A stretch of DNA of 59,727 nucleotides from Gnetum montanum. Lineage: Eukaryota > Streptophyta > Gnetopsida > Gnetales > Gnetaceae. The position numbers and the translations under genes are program-made. This document shows positions 18,690-30,639 of the stretch, one piece after another. The notes under the pieces were generated by a model. It was not told the origin of the DNA. It did not search any database and worked only from the letters and a program-made list of their open reading frames with translations. The stretch's first letter is position 1. The number at the start of each line of letters is the position of its first letter. The stretch is taken from positions 78,962 to 138,688 of the forward strand of contig MNCI01013872.1 of assembly GCA_015680685.1 (NCBI GenBank). Direction: 5' to 3'.

Positions 18690-19962
18690 CTAACCCACAC
18701 TAAGCAAATTATTCTTCATACCTAGCACATAGAAGACACTAGAAATATATTTATGATCTCCATTCTTCATGTTGATAAGGATTTGTCCTTTTCCCATCAC
18801 TGATATAGTATTGTCATTAGCAAATTTAACTTTAGTGTGAAAGGACTCATCAAGAATAGCAAATAGCTCCTTTTTGCTATACATATGATTAATACACCTA
18901 GTGTTAAGAAACCATGTATGGTAGTTTGGTGCTTCACTAGTGGCAATGACCATCAAGAGAGTATGCTCGCCATCATCATCATCTTCTTGTGCACAGTGAG
19001 CCCTCTGAGTATTATCCTTATATTTACACTCATTTGAATAATGGCCATGCCTATGACAAGAGTAACAGACAACATTGGATTTGTCATACCTTCCTTTACC
19101 ACGTCCACGACCATGACCTCTTGAATTTTGCTGATGACCAGAATCTAATTTTCCTTGGTCATTGCCTCCAACTGCATGATTGTTGTTATGACCACCATGA
19201 CTTCTCGTGTAGTAGCCCCCATGTCCTTGTCCTCTACTATAAGAACCACAATGCTTTTTGCTTGTTTCACCACCTTGATCGCCTTTGATGAAGACTTGGC
19301 CTTGAAAGGCTTGTTCACTCAACTTCTCAACTTTCTTCTCATTCATTCGTTGCTCATGGGCTTGTAGGATGCCAAATAATTCCTTGATGGTAATTGAATA
19401 GATATCACGTGCTTATTCTATTGCCACCACGATATGCTCAAATCTGGAAGTCACTGACCGTCAAATCTTCTCTGCTTTAGCCTGCTCTTTGTACTCCTCC
19501 CCATATGTTTTCATTTGATTTGTTAAAATAAGAACACAACTAATATAAGTAGCAATAGTCTCAAAAGACTCCATTTGTAAGAACTCATATTGGCATCTCA
19601 AAGTTTGGAGTCTTACCTTCTTAACTCTATTTGCACCTTTGTACAACATCATCAAGGTATCCTAGGCTTGCTTTGATGTGGTTGCTCCTGCAATCTTCTC
19701 AAAAACTTCATCATTCACCCCTTGAATGAATGAAGTATAATGCCTTATTATCTTTCTTCTTGTTCTCATGGTGGCCATTCCTCTGTGTGTCTATTGCATT
19801 TGTTGCAAGATCAACAACACTATTTTCCACAACATCCAGTAGCTCATGGAAATCGAAAAGCACCTTCATTTGGACACTCCACCTATTGTAATTTTTCCCA
19901 TCCAAGACAAGAATGGAAATTTGAGTCAAGCTATTCATTGGAACTTCTAGCTTTGATACCAT
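18690..19962 (-). pseudogene. gag: Copia gag and protease (copy A), frameshifted
   Basis: Minus strand. The gag start (ATG 19938-19936 or the one overlapping the primer site) leads to LDGKNYNRWSVQMKVLFDFH, the classic copia gag N-terminus. VKKVRLQTLRCQYEFLQME and YISCVLILTNQMKTYGEE are the following gag helices (19461-19655). A Gly/His-rich block precedes the CCHC knuckle CYSCHRHGHYSNEC (about 19035-19076). The protease reads TWFLNTRCINHMYSKKEL, where the family has D-T-G; Asp and Gly are replaced by Asn and Arg, so catalysis is lost. ISSVFYVLGMKNNLLSVG closes it. Several frameshifts separate the three open pieces. Confidence 0.87.
19950..19961 (-). promoter_or_regulatory. Primer-binding site, initiator-Met tRNA
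   Basis: On the minus strand TGGTATCAAAGC follows the 5' LTR after one base. The standard plant copia site is TGGTATCAGAGC, one difference. This fixes the orientation of the element. Confidence 0.9.
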
Positions 19963-20295
19963 TGATAAGAATTAACATGGAACAAAATAATAGGTGCAAG
20001 AATAATGTAGATATGAGGATAAATAGAAATATTTTATTCCGATGTGGTATATCAAAGCTACTATTAAATGGGCTATTTATAATAGGCTAAGTCCACCAAA
20101 CTCCTATTCTTTTTCTAATTGAACTTGGAGGTTAGAATTACTTCATGATAACCCATTAAACTTAAACTAATTTTTGTAATAGAAACAAGATTAACTCCCA
20201 TTCTTTTCTAATTGAACTTGAAGGTTAGAATTACTAATAGACTTGACCATAACTTAAATTGATTCTTGTAACAAAAGTAGGATTAATAACCAACA
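19963..20295 (-). repeat. 5' LTR of copia copy A
   Basis: 333 bp; begins TGTTGGTTATTAATCC in element orientation and ends TTCTTATCA. It pairs with 9213-9545. Copy B lacks this LTR because of a deletion whose left edge corresponds to 18663. Confidence 0.93.
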
Positions 20296-21005
20296 AGGTA
20301 AGGTTGCAAGAATAGAAGAGAACAGAGCTTTTCTCAAATAAATCAAATAACAAGGTAAGGTTGCAATTTCTCAAATGTAATTAATTGATTGCGATCTTTT
20401 AGTTTTTAAATGACACCCATGTAATCACGTGTACGTTTCAAATCACAAGAACCAAGTTTGAATGATGACAAAAATTGTAAGGTGCCCGAGCGAAAAATAA
20501 TAGAATTGAAACTTTGGTCATCTCCTTCAATGGTATCTTAGTGGCGGTATTGCAAGTTGGCTTGGCTTGCTTTTGCACATCGGATTCCAGCGCTAATTTT
20601 GAAACCCTTTTGGATCCTGCCACTGCGGCTGATGCAAAGAAATATGAGATCCACCCACGTTCCGTGATTACGACTTGCTTCCAGCAGAAAACTACATGTG
20701 TACCATCCCGAGTTCAATACCTTCCCCAAACAAATTTAAGAAAAGAAAACGACTGTGCGTGCGGATATTTCATAATTTTAAGCTAAAAACTTAAAACATT
20801 GTCAATAATAAAGGGAGCAGGGCTGATGATTCCGTCAAAGTCGGAGGCCATGCATCCCTTCGTCCAATCAAACTATGTCCACGCGTAGTAGGCGCGACAT
20901 CACCAAAAACCAAAAAGCCAAGCGAAACCAATCAAAGTATCCGCGTCATCGTACCGCCAGGGTGACACAAGCCTCAGCTGCCTGGCATGGCGCTGGCGCA
21001 GGAGC
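20296..21005. other. Low-copy DNA absent from copy B; possible small ORF
   Basis: There is an 18-base direct repeat (AACAAGGTAAGGTTGCAA at 20292 and 20349). A plus-strand frame at 20514-20786 reads a hydrophobic start then CFCTSDSSANFETLLDPATA, but its start would be TTG, the first in-frame ATG is late, and there is no recognised domain. The 20820-21005 part is GC-richer and reads as low-copy DNA. Copy B has lost this whole stretch (deletion joint 46580/46581). Confidence 0.35.
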
Positions 21006-21588
21006 TGAGATAAGCAGCATAGTCGTAAAGTTGATAGAAACTTGGATCAGTGTTTAAAAACATATCTTGGATTGGTATGTTTCAGGAATCATGAAAATCG
21101 GTTAAAAAATATTATTAAATTTATTAATTCTTTTTTTAAAAATAAAATTTATTAGAAAAACCTACAGAAAAATTTGTGACCCGGCCATTCAGCGTTAAAT
21201 CGATGCTTTATTGCAGACTTACAAAAGCATGAGTCTGACATACAGCCCAGCCCATTGCCAACACGCAGGCCCTGCAGCTGCTGCCTCATGCCGCTAAAGC
21301 GCCCCCCGCCCGTTGAAGATCTTCTGAAGTACACGGTCACGGTTGTGGAGGCGTATGAGTCCCTGTGCTACGCACTGTGCCATGTGTGTGAGTACGTGGC
21401 CATGGCAGGTTTTGGTGCACTGATGCGTCACAACGTCGGGCAATGTTATAGCGTTTTTTTCCCACTTCATGGGGTCAGACTCTTGCAAGGCCTCAGCTGG
21501 CCCGCCACAACTTTCAGCGGAAAACGGCAGATACAGAATCCATGCAAAGACGCGCACACACTGCAATTTTCCATCAACACTACAGTAC
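21006..21588 (-). pseudogene. Duplicated low-copy block with gene-like minus-strand frame
   Basis: The block recurs at 46581-47104. On the minus strand a frame (21566-21294) reads FAWILYLPFSAESCGGPAEA then MKWEKNAITLPDVVTH, stops at TAG, and an AATAAA signal follows at about 21204-21211. Copy B has a deletion over the end of this frame. The plus strand is also open (21255-21614, including VEAYESLCYALCHVCEYVAM). The A/B substitutions favour neither strand clearly: the two near 21391-21403 are silent on the plus strand and change residues on the minus strand, but others do the reverse. The coding strand is uncertain and the protein is unrecognised. Confidence 0.3.
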
Positions 21589-21589
21589 C

Positions 21590-24240
21590 CCTTTTCTGTT
21601 TTTTGTCAAGATAATTCGGGGTTGCTGTTCTTCTCTGGGCATGTCAATTCAAGCCTAAAGTACTATATTTCCACCACACCCATACCACACACATTACGGT
21701 AAATGTCGTCCATTAAACCAATACCACACATTAAAGTATATATGATCCACTAAAGAAAAGAATAGTATATATATATATGATCCACTAAAGAAAAGAATAT
21801 ACGTGACCTGCTTGGGCAAGTAATCAATCTATGCACGGATTTCAACGTAACATGGGCTCGCTTTCAATCGGGTTTGTTTGTCCATTGGTCTGTTCCTCCA
21901 GGCATGTACGTTGAAATAAGTGATAGAAAAGCTATCGCCATATACTTGCAAGGCCATGATCAAAACATTCCCTTCCATAGCATAGCAGCATGGCTTGCAT
22001 AAAAACCAATGGATCCATAAAGTAAAATCATACCTGAAAATATGGGTGCTACCAGTTATACATAAAGTAAAACTCTCAATTTTTCAATGTTTAAATAGTG
22101 AGAAAATATGTCGGGTTCAAGAATCACAGGAAATCTGCAAGTCAGGCCCAGCTATATTTAAAAGTCATAAAAATAATAGCTAAATCTATTGATTTTTTTC
22201 CGAAAATAAGGTTTATTATAAAAGCTGTACCAACTCCGGGTTAGCAAAATTTGACCCAGCAAGTAACTGTTAAATAATAGCCGACTTACAAAACTATGTC
22301 ATTATAATAGGTCTGCAGCCATATGTCAAAACTTAAAAACCAAAAATAATCGCGCCAATCTCTACACTGCTTCAGAGACAAACTTCTTTTTTTCAATATG
22401 TTCATCTCCCACCTTCTTTTCCTTTAACAATTGCAAACTCCTCACATTGGCTAGGATTCTAGTTTCTGTAACTTTAATATTTCTTCTTCCCTCGTGATGT
22501 TTTAAATTGTTGTTTTATATTTCTAGAGAATTCACATTCACTAGGATTCTAATTACTGTAACTTAAATATTTCTTCTTTCCTCACGAATTTTTAAACTGT
22601 AGTTTTATATTTTCAGAGAATTTCTTCTAATCAACTAACTACCAATCTGGTAGGTATCGCGTTGTAATTTGCATGTCTATTCTTACCTTGCAAAAAATTT
22701 AATTTTCCTTGGAGAAGGCTCTCCTATATGTAATTTTTAATTCCCATTTTTATTAGATGCCCAACATAAAAAGTGCCCCTGCGGCAACATGAGCAGCCGC
22801 GCCTACATCGATCTCCTGTGTCACTATGTGAGGTTTATGATTCATGGAGTATTTCATCTTTTTGCTTTTATGTTGTCCTTCATGATATTGTTTGTTTGTT
22901 TGTTGCTAATAGCTGCCTCAACAGAACAACAGAACTTCAGCACTGTTTCAGTTCAAGAAAATAAGAAGGAAAGGTGTAACCAGCAGTGTCTTTACCTCAA
23001 AATGTTTTTGGACGCCATGATTGTTATTCTCAGTGGCTTGCATTAATATAATATTAAATTAAAAAAAACTGCAGAAAATAAAAAGAGACATAGAGTTACC
23101 CTGGGAAAGTCTTCAAGGTAAAAAACCCCAGCAGAAAAATTGGCTCTTGAACAATTAGCACAGCAGCTCAAGGAGAATTTAAAAAGAAAGAAAAATGACT
23201 CTCAAACTTACCATCATAAATCTATGTAAAATATGGAATTTCCAAATTAGGGATGGAAAAAAAGTACTTGCTTGCTTGTTTCTAGACCCAGACCTCCTTT
23301 TCTATTTTTTTGTGAAGATAATTGAAGGTTGCTGTTCTTTTTCTTTTTTTATGTAGGCAAGACGATTCAAGACGTAAAGTACTACACCCATACCAAACAT
23401 TACGGTCGATGTGGTCTACTAACTCAATACCACACATTAAGATAATCCACTTAAGAAAAAAATCTCGCCACGACGTCACCTGCTCTTTTTGCGGGGACAA
23501 GTGACCAACCTATGCACAGATTTCAATCGAGCTCCATGTTTCAATCGAGCTCCATGTACGTACGTTGAAATGAGTGATAGAAAAGCAGCGCATATCCGTT
23601 ACGCCATCATCGCCATATACATTGCAAGGCCATGATGAAAACATTCCCTTACGTAGCAGCATAGCTTGCATAAAAACTAATGGATCCGTAATCTAAAATC
23701 ATAGCTGAATATATGGCTCCTAAAAATTATATATAACTATGGTAATGCAAGTAAAACTTTCAATTATTTAATGTTTAAATAGTGGGAAAATATGTAAATC
23801 TACAAGCTAGCCCAGCTACATTTAGAAGTCATAAAAATAATACCTAAATCTATTGTTTTCTTTCTGAAAATAAGGTTTATTATAAAAGTCCTGCCAACTC
23901 CTGGTCAGCAAAATTTCTGACACAGCAAGTAATTGTTAAATCCCTACTCAGAAATCTATGTCATTATAATAAGTTTTCAGCCTTATGTCAAAACTTAAAA
24001 ACCAGAAATAACTGCGCCCCAATCTTTACACTTCTTCGGAGACAAACTTTTATTTTTCAATATGTTCATCTCCCAACTTGTTTCCCACCTTGTTTTCCTT
24101 TAACAATTGCAAACTCCTTATATTCCTTGGGATTCTAGTTACTGCAACTTAAATATTTCTTCTTCCTCATGATGTTTTAAAGTGTAGTTTTATATTTCCA
24201 GAGAATTCACATTATGGCTTAAAATGTTTCCGGACGCCAC
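21590..24240. repeat. Two tandem copies of a low-copy module (copy A)
   Basis: Sequence 21590-23211 (left end truncated) recurs at 23212-24240 as a shorter, diverged version. Shared landmarks are ACATTACGGT, GACAAGTAAC/GGGCAAGTAATC, AACATTCCCTT, the AATAAGGTTTATTATAAAAG stretch, and the CTAGGATTCTAGTTACTG segment. The second unit lacks about 500 bp present in the first (roughly 22530-23010), where the small two-exon gene candidate lies. The same pair is at 50452-52329 and 52330-53500. A distant third relative of one part is at about 21060-21220. Confidence 0.8.
22753..23043 (-). CDS. Candidate two-exon small-protein gene (66 aa)
   Basis: Exon 1 (23043-22996) encodes MQATENNNHGVQKHFE and ends at a GTAAAG donor. 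A 90-bp intron (22995-22906) ends CTATTAG. Exon 2 (22905-22753) continues in frame with QQTNKQYHEGQHKSKK, then NHKPHIVTQEIDVGAAAHV and a hydrophobic end AAGALFMLGI before TAA. An AATAAA motif overlaps the stop. The peptide is Asn/Gln/His/Lys-rich with a hydrophobic C-terminus that could insert in a membrane. In copy B (51832-52142) a 4-bp deletion in exon 2 breaks this frame and a 37-bp duplication enlarges the intron. I do not recognise the family. It could be a chance frame; I chose the acceptor because it keeps the frame. Confidence 0.3.
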
Positions 24241-26129
24241 ATTATGGCTTAAAATTCAAGCGATGAAGAAGTCAGTGGAAACCCTGTAAGAATCTTGAAC
24301 TTTTGTTTGTTTGCAAAGGCAGGAATTAGGAAAAGGCGGAGAAACCACGGTTGTTTTGAGGTTCCATTTCGATTTCGATGATAGCGAAATTTATTGTTAT
24401 TAAAACGCAGCTTTGGCTCGTTGTTGTTGACTATGTGTGCATGGTTTGAGCCACGTAAATAAGGAAATCACAAAGATTACCATAGCATGTGATACATGAT
24501 GCTCATGCATACCATCCTTTTATCCTTCCTTTTTTCCGAAAAAAATATCCGAAGGCGCACTTAACCTTCCTTTACAATACCCACGGAAAAACAAAATGCA
24601 ACAAGATTCCTTTTAGTGGATAGTTAAATTGCTTTTACTCTTGTGCATGCCTTGTGGGGAAGATTGCTATGAAATTAAAATTTTGTTCAACAATAAAAAA
24701 AAATTAGGAAAATAAAACCCTATTAATTTGAGGATTTAGTTGCAAAAGATGTTATATTCTACATTTACAAAGGATTGAGGTTGGTTACAAATGGATTCTA
24801 TGAGAAAAACAATTTGGTGTATGAGGTTTTGGCTCTACTTACAAGATGAACACAACATAAGTAATTACATTAGATACTAAAAAATATAGATGTCTTATGT
24901 ATACCATCTTTTGTAATTTAGCCAAGAGACCATAATAGAGGCTAGGCAAACTTGTTTACTCTTTTTCATACAGCTTTACTTAACCTTGAATAACTAGGAT
25001 TTACTTTTAATGGAATCTATTATTTTTACTTCTTATAAAAATAAAAAATAAAAAAAACACACTCTCTAAATGCTTGGGTCACACATTGAATTTTACAAAA
25101 TTGTTATTGGATAATTTCTTTGTGGATATGAAATGTCTAACCACATACTCCACAAAAGCTTAGAGAAACTCTTCATGGGAGCCCCTAATAGTCTCACCTT
25201 CAACATGTATAGAGCTCACATTTCAAAATTTGGCCATGGTTGTGACTTTGAATACAAGGATTCTCTTAGTTGTATCAAAATGAAGATAGTTCAATTCATA
25301 AGGGCATTTTCTCGATAAAAAGTTCTTAAAAATAAATAAGAATGTGTGAAGATTTCTATTGAAATATGTGCTACAAGAAATACAAGAGTAGGACAAAGAC
25401 ACAAACCTTTTGGTGGCATTGTATTGCTAGTGAGGAAATCTCTTTAAAATTATGTGCTCTTAAAAAAAATTAATAATTATAAACAATATGTTTAGCTCAA
25501 AATCATATGTCAACATACTTGTACTTTCCTTGCCATATGCTATTTTTCTCCTAGAGATGCTACATTGTATGATTCTATAGAGTTGTCTCATGATCATCCT
25601 TTTCATTTCTTAGGCAGAGATAATGTAGAATTTGTAGCAAAAGGCTCAATTTTTATTGTTATAATTTTTAATACAAGGATAAGTTCATAGCAAACAAAAA
25701 TTATTCAGTAGTAATACCATATTGATAATTTAGACATTGTTAAAGATCATAGCTGACTCAACATTCTACAAATGACATTATTAATAAGATGGGTAAACAG
25801 TTACTAGCATGGAAAAAAAATTTAATCTTTTAATTTGCAATAGTCTTGTAGCAGCTAAGTTGTGCATTCACAACAACAGGGTGCTTAGAAGACTTGGTTT
25901 GATGAGGATTGCATACACACTAGGCAAAAATATTAAGAATACAAATAAGAGTCACAACAAAATAAGTTTAGTTAAGACATATAAATGTTTGATTAGAACC
26001 AAGTGAAGGAAATTTATTAGGAAACAATAGGAGTATTTTGCTTACACCATGAAAAATGAACCTAGATAGTTTTAGGAATGTTTTTATCATAAAGTTTCTT
26101 TATCATTTAATTTTTCTTTTCAATATTAA
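24241..26129. other. AT-rich duplicated interval (copy A), no recognised gene
   Basis: It recurs at about 53501-55385 with high similarity. A 61-codon plus-strand frame (25133-25318, including MGAPNSLTFNMYRAHISKFG) is kept in copy B at 54385-54567. With the two copies this similar overall, that is weak evidence of coding. No transposon domain is visible. The segment ends at the LTR at 26130. Confidence 0.4.
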
Positions 26130-27121
26130 TGAGCAACAAGTATCCCCTATGCCCAACCATACGAATCACAAGTGTTCATGTAAAATCTAGTCAAATTCTA
26201 TGGATGGAATTAGTGTGATATCTAGATTATTCAGCATTGATTTTAGGTTGATATCTTTCCACTTTGACTAGTTGGTAGCTTTCTCACGTACGGTTTAGTC
26301 CAAAGTGAGACATACAATAATGATATTATGTGGCCCATAAACTAACTACATAACTATATAGAAATTAATTAATTAGTCTAATTAATAATAAAATGAAATA
26401 CTAAACTATTATAAGGGTGATGAATGTCTATTCCTAGCTTACCATACGCATCCTGAACTCATGTACCCACTACTAGGATTACCATGTGTTATGCTACTAG
26501 GCGAACCAAGCAATAACAGTCCCGAGATTACTATGTGAACATGTGTTTACACTCAAAATTAGTTACACTCATTTTGCTAAGTGATCAACATGCATGGAAA
26601 CATAAATATTAACGAACTACGTAGAAAACAAATTGCAGTGAAGGTAAATCTATTCTAAGTTAAAGTGTTGTAATGAATAGGAATCAATCCTAATCTCATT
26701 GTTATTCATGGAATGTGTCAAGGCATAATGCCACTCAAATAAGATGTTGTACAACTAACTCAAATCCACAATCACTCACTGACTGTTTGCTAACACTATA
26801 GAATAAAATTGCAAGATTTTAGCTACACTATTGACCAAATGGGGCCAAAGATGTGGCAGTTACTTACATATTTATAGGCAAATATAGGCATTACATCGAT
26901 GATGATGCATTAATGCATTTAGCTACATTGACAGAGATAAGTTGATAATGATGTATCAACAAGGATGCATCGATGAGGCTGTGTCAATGGATCTAATACG
27001 TGTTGCTAGTTAATGCATCTACGTTGTCTCATTGACACATATGTGTCAACGAGAATATGTCAACAAGGTTGTGTTGATGGGGATGCACTGATGAAATTAC
27101 TTGACATATAAGATCTCATCA
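26130..27121 (-). repeat. LTR of a TR-GAG relative (left, 3' LTR; copy A)
   Basis: 992 bp, TGAGCAACAAG to GATCTCATCA. It resembles the nested element's LTR at its start (CCCAACCATACGAAT) and at its end (CTCATCA followed by ATGACTxA and AAACTC). The duplicate LTR at 55386-56377 is also 992 bp. It contains many TGATGATGCAT/TGTGTCAA-type internal short repeats. Confidence 0.8.
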
Positions 27122-27624
27122 TATCTCTATGACTAACTAAAAACTCATTCTTGAGTNCTGATCTCATTGTTATTCATGGAATGTGTCAAGGCATAATGCC
27201 ACTCAAATAAGATGTTGTACAACTAACTCAAATCCACAATCACTCACTGAGTGCTTGCTAACACTACAGAATAAAATTGCAAGATTTTAGCTACACTATT
27301 GAACAAATGGGGCCAAATATGTGGCAATTACTTACATATTTATAGGAAAATATAGGCATTACATCGATGATGATGCATTAATGCATTTAGCTACATTGAC
27401 AGAGATAAGTTGATAATGATGCATCAACAAGGATGCATCGATGAGGTTGTGTCAATGCATCTAATACGTGTTGCTAGTTAATGCATCTACATTGTCTCAT
27501 TGACACATATGTGTCAATGAGAATGTGTCAACAAGGTTGTGTCGATGGGGATGCACTGATGAAATTACTTGACATATCAGATCTCATCATATCTCTATGA
27601 CTAACTAAAAACTCATTCTTGAGT
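26690..27624. repeat. 467-bp direct repeat joined by an N (likely assembly overlap)
   Basis: 26690-27156 and 27158-27624 are near-identical and separated by one N at 27157. The corresponding place in copy B (about 55940-56420) has the sequence once. The simplest reading is two contig ends that overlap but were not merged. Confidence 0.85.
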
Positions 27625-30600
27625 TATATATAAATGGAGAAAGTCTCATTACAAAAATTGCAAGGTGAACAAGACTAGATTGGCTACCATTAGAAAATTG
27701 TAGTGTTGCATTACAAAATTTTATTTGAGTGGATGTATTACAAAATGACAAAAAGACTAGAAAGACATTAAATTTTACAAAATTATAGAGGTCCTCAAAA
27801 ATCCACTGAAGATGAATCTTCTTATTGTCGCTAGTGGTGGTAGACATTCCAACCATAATTTTTATGTTGATGTGTCTCTTTTATGTAGAACATTTTTCAA
27901 GGATGGGCTGAAATTTCTCCCCATCGTCCCATGGTTCTAGCAATCATGTGATTTTTGAGCTTTAATCATTGTATATGCTACTATGTGTCCATGGGCATAT
28001 CCTCCTTTTGGTCTGTTTTCCTTGCCTTACAAGAGGCCTTCAACCTTAGACATTTATTTTAGCATCACCTGCAATCACCAAAAGACCAATATTATATTTT
28101 GTAATTTTTTATTAGTAATTAATCCTTTTTGAATCCCTCGTTAGATCAAAGTTGAAAAAAATTTTAGCATTTAGACTCAAGATAATTTCATAATAACGTT
28201 CCCCAAGGCTATGAGGTAACGAAAATCATCAAGTTGTTTATGTTATTTTGATTATTATTTTTATTATTAGTTATCATAATGTTAAAAAATAGGCTATTAC
28301 AAAATTTTTAAAATTTTATTCTTAGCCCCCATTATAAATGAGCTTAACTCTGGGAGCTCACGAGTTTTCAAACAACTAAAACCAAAGGTTTGGCTCATAA
28401 GATGGCCAAGAAATATTGAATTTGAAGGAAATTTCAATATAAAAGCATTAAACATAATTCAAAATTGAGGGGAAGTAGTCACAAAATCTTGCATAAATTT
28501 AGATAAGCTATTCATGATGTTCTTAAAGATGTGAGGTTGGGTTCAAAGCCATGATCAACAAAAATTATGCAAGTGGATCCTTCCCAAAGTCACACAGCTA
28601 CCTTGGTTAAGAACATGTGCTATACTATACAAAATAATTAGGCTCATCATTTCATGCAATAGTGAGGTGAATAATGGGATGAGAAGGAAATGTAGAGATT
28701 GGGACATGACTTACCTGACCATGTAAGAAATAGGTTCTTGTGCTAATTGTAATTAAGATGACCATCATACCTATTCATCTAACTTTCATACCAAGTCCAT
28801 ACCATTAGTAGTGGTCTTGCATTAATGTACCCCTTCTTGCCTACCATCATGAGTCTGTAACAACCACAAAGAATGATCATCACTCCAAAACAAGAAGAAA
28901 ATAGAAGAAGAAATGAAAGAAGGGCCTTAGTTAGAGGGGTGCCTTTGGGTATGGGTAACATGTCTTTCCAATCCCATAACCAATGCTTGTAACCCATTAT
29001 TGTGTCTAAGGGATGTGCTTTGAATTACTGTTTATTTTTTTATTTTTTCTTTTCTCTCTCTCTTGTTGTTGTTGTTTTTTTTATTCACAAGAACCACATC
29101 ATGCAAAGACATGCTTCTTGTTTATTGGTTGATGATAGGAGTGATTATAAGTTCCATGAGAAGTCATAGGCCCCAAGTAGGAAGTCAAGAAGAGAACTTG
29201 AAAATCACCTTGAGGTCAAACTTTTTTCCATTCCCACTTGATCTTTCCCTCTTCATTCAAGGCACAATTATTAATAGTTAATTTTAGTTTCATGTGAGAA
29301 GAACCATTTTTTCATGATAAATACCTTTTATTTAGAAAAACTAAAGGTATGAATGATGTGGTCTCACTGCATTACACAATTATTTGTCCAATCATCCTGA
29401 TAGCATAGGACAAATATCCAACACATGGCATTGACTTCTACATCATGACTGGTAATTTCATAATTAACAAAAATATAATAAACATTCATAAAACATAAAG
29501 GAAATAACTCAAGAAAATAGAAAATTATAAACAAAAGGAAAAAAACTATAAACAAAAAACATATTAAGAATTGAAAATTTTTTAAGAAGTAAGAAAACGA
29601 TAAAAAATTGTAAAACAAAAAGTGAATGCACTTATTAGTTCTTGATTCAAGATGAGGCATCTCCTACATGACTAAATTCACATATTCTTGGTTATACACA
29701 ATAAGTTTTCCATTTATCATCTTTAATGATTTAAGCTTTCTCTTGTTAGGACATTTAACATTAATGGTGATTAGGTTTTGATGATTTGGAGACATATATT
29801 CATTGGACTAGAAGGTGTTATCTTATTACATGGTCTAGATATTTTTCCTTTTTTATTTCTATTTTGGTTCTTGGGTCTCCATTTTTAACAATATCTTCTG
29901 GTGTATAGTCAGAGTGTAAGATGTCCTTTTCTAAGTTCTTTATTTAGTTCATTTTCTTAGGAGTAGAACTAATAAGTTTATTGGTAATTTTCATGCATCT
30001 ATTAAATGATTTAGTATTTTGATTCTTGAGCCACTTGGTGTCTTTTGGTTTAGTGGCTACTATGTAGACTTGGTTTTACACACATAATTGTTCCTTAAGT
30101 TTATTGTGGATTGGTATAGGGATTATGTTATCACTTTAAACTTTTAGCCTACAATTGCAACCTTTATCATTATTAGTATTGCATGGAAATTTTTTTTCTC
30201 TCCACAGCGATAGGTTCATCTTTTACATTTTGTGTTGGAGTGGTGATGGTTGTTAGCTATTGTGTAGGAGTAGGAGACATTGTTTTTGTGAGGAAGGGGT
30301 TTGCACCAGACTATCCTTATACTAGTTCAAATGAGCTAGTAGGTCTACTAATTTTATTCACACTAGTGGAAACCATTATAAAGAAAGGATTTTTTGAGGC
30401 TTTTACTAAGGGCTACTAGCACTATTATCCCTTTTTATGTTCATAGCACAAGTTGCATTTTTTTGTTGAGGTTGGAATGTCAATCCTTCATGCATTATTG
30501 GTGGTAACATATATTGGAGGAAAGTATGAGAGTAATTAGGATGTGATGGATGATGAGAGGCATGTGATGGTGGTCTTATGGGAGATGTTGCATGTTGATA

Positions 30601-30639
30601 ATATTCAAGAGGGTAGTAGTAGTACGTTGAGGTATGCGA
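27625..30639 (-). other. Internal 3' region of the TR-GAG relative (copy A), decayed
   Basis: It corresponds to the non-coding and protease-tail part of the nested element. The minus strand near 29990-30080 reads VYIVATKPKDTKWLKNQ, matching CLYVATTQQKDTPWLIAD after the nested element's protease. The protease core itself is not visible between this and the gag segment, so it appears deleted. The stretch 28780-29280 matches 13750-14280. Small frames at 27605-27856, 28779-28997, 29063-29281 and 30183-30419 have no recognised domain. Confidence 0.55.

Larger units (their letters stand above)
9213..20295 (-). mobile_element. Ty1/copia retrotransposon with nested insertion (copy A)
   Basis: A minus-strand element flanked by two 333-bp LTRs (9213-9545 and 19963-20295), both TGTT...ATCA in element orientation. 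Reading from the right: 5' LTR, Met-tRNA primer site, gag, protease, integrase, reverse transcriptase, RNase H, polypurine tract, 3' LTR. That integrase-before-RT order defines copia. A 6,157-bp gag-protease element plus a 5-bp target duplication sits inside integrase. Without it the element would be about 4.9 kb, normal for copia. All coding regions carry stops or lost catalytic residues. No matching 5-bp target duplication flanks the LTRs (CAACA left, AGGTA right). A partial duplicate lies at 43745-46580. Confidence 0.92.

Noticed and set aside
18989-19288. His/Asp-rich plus-strand frame
   Set aside because: It is the antisense of the Gly/His-rich copia gag with its CCHC knuckle.
20514-20786. 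90-codon plus-strand frame as a gene
   Set aside because: It needs a TTG start, has no conserved domain, and the antisense strand is equally open; kept only as part of a low-copy interval.
26690-27624. Tandem duplication inside the LTR of the TR-GAG relative
   Set aside because: It is separated by an N and absent from copy B; likely an unmerged contig overlap.
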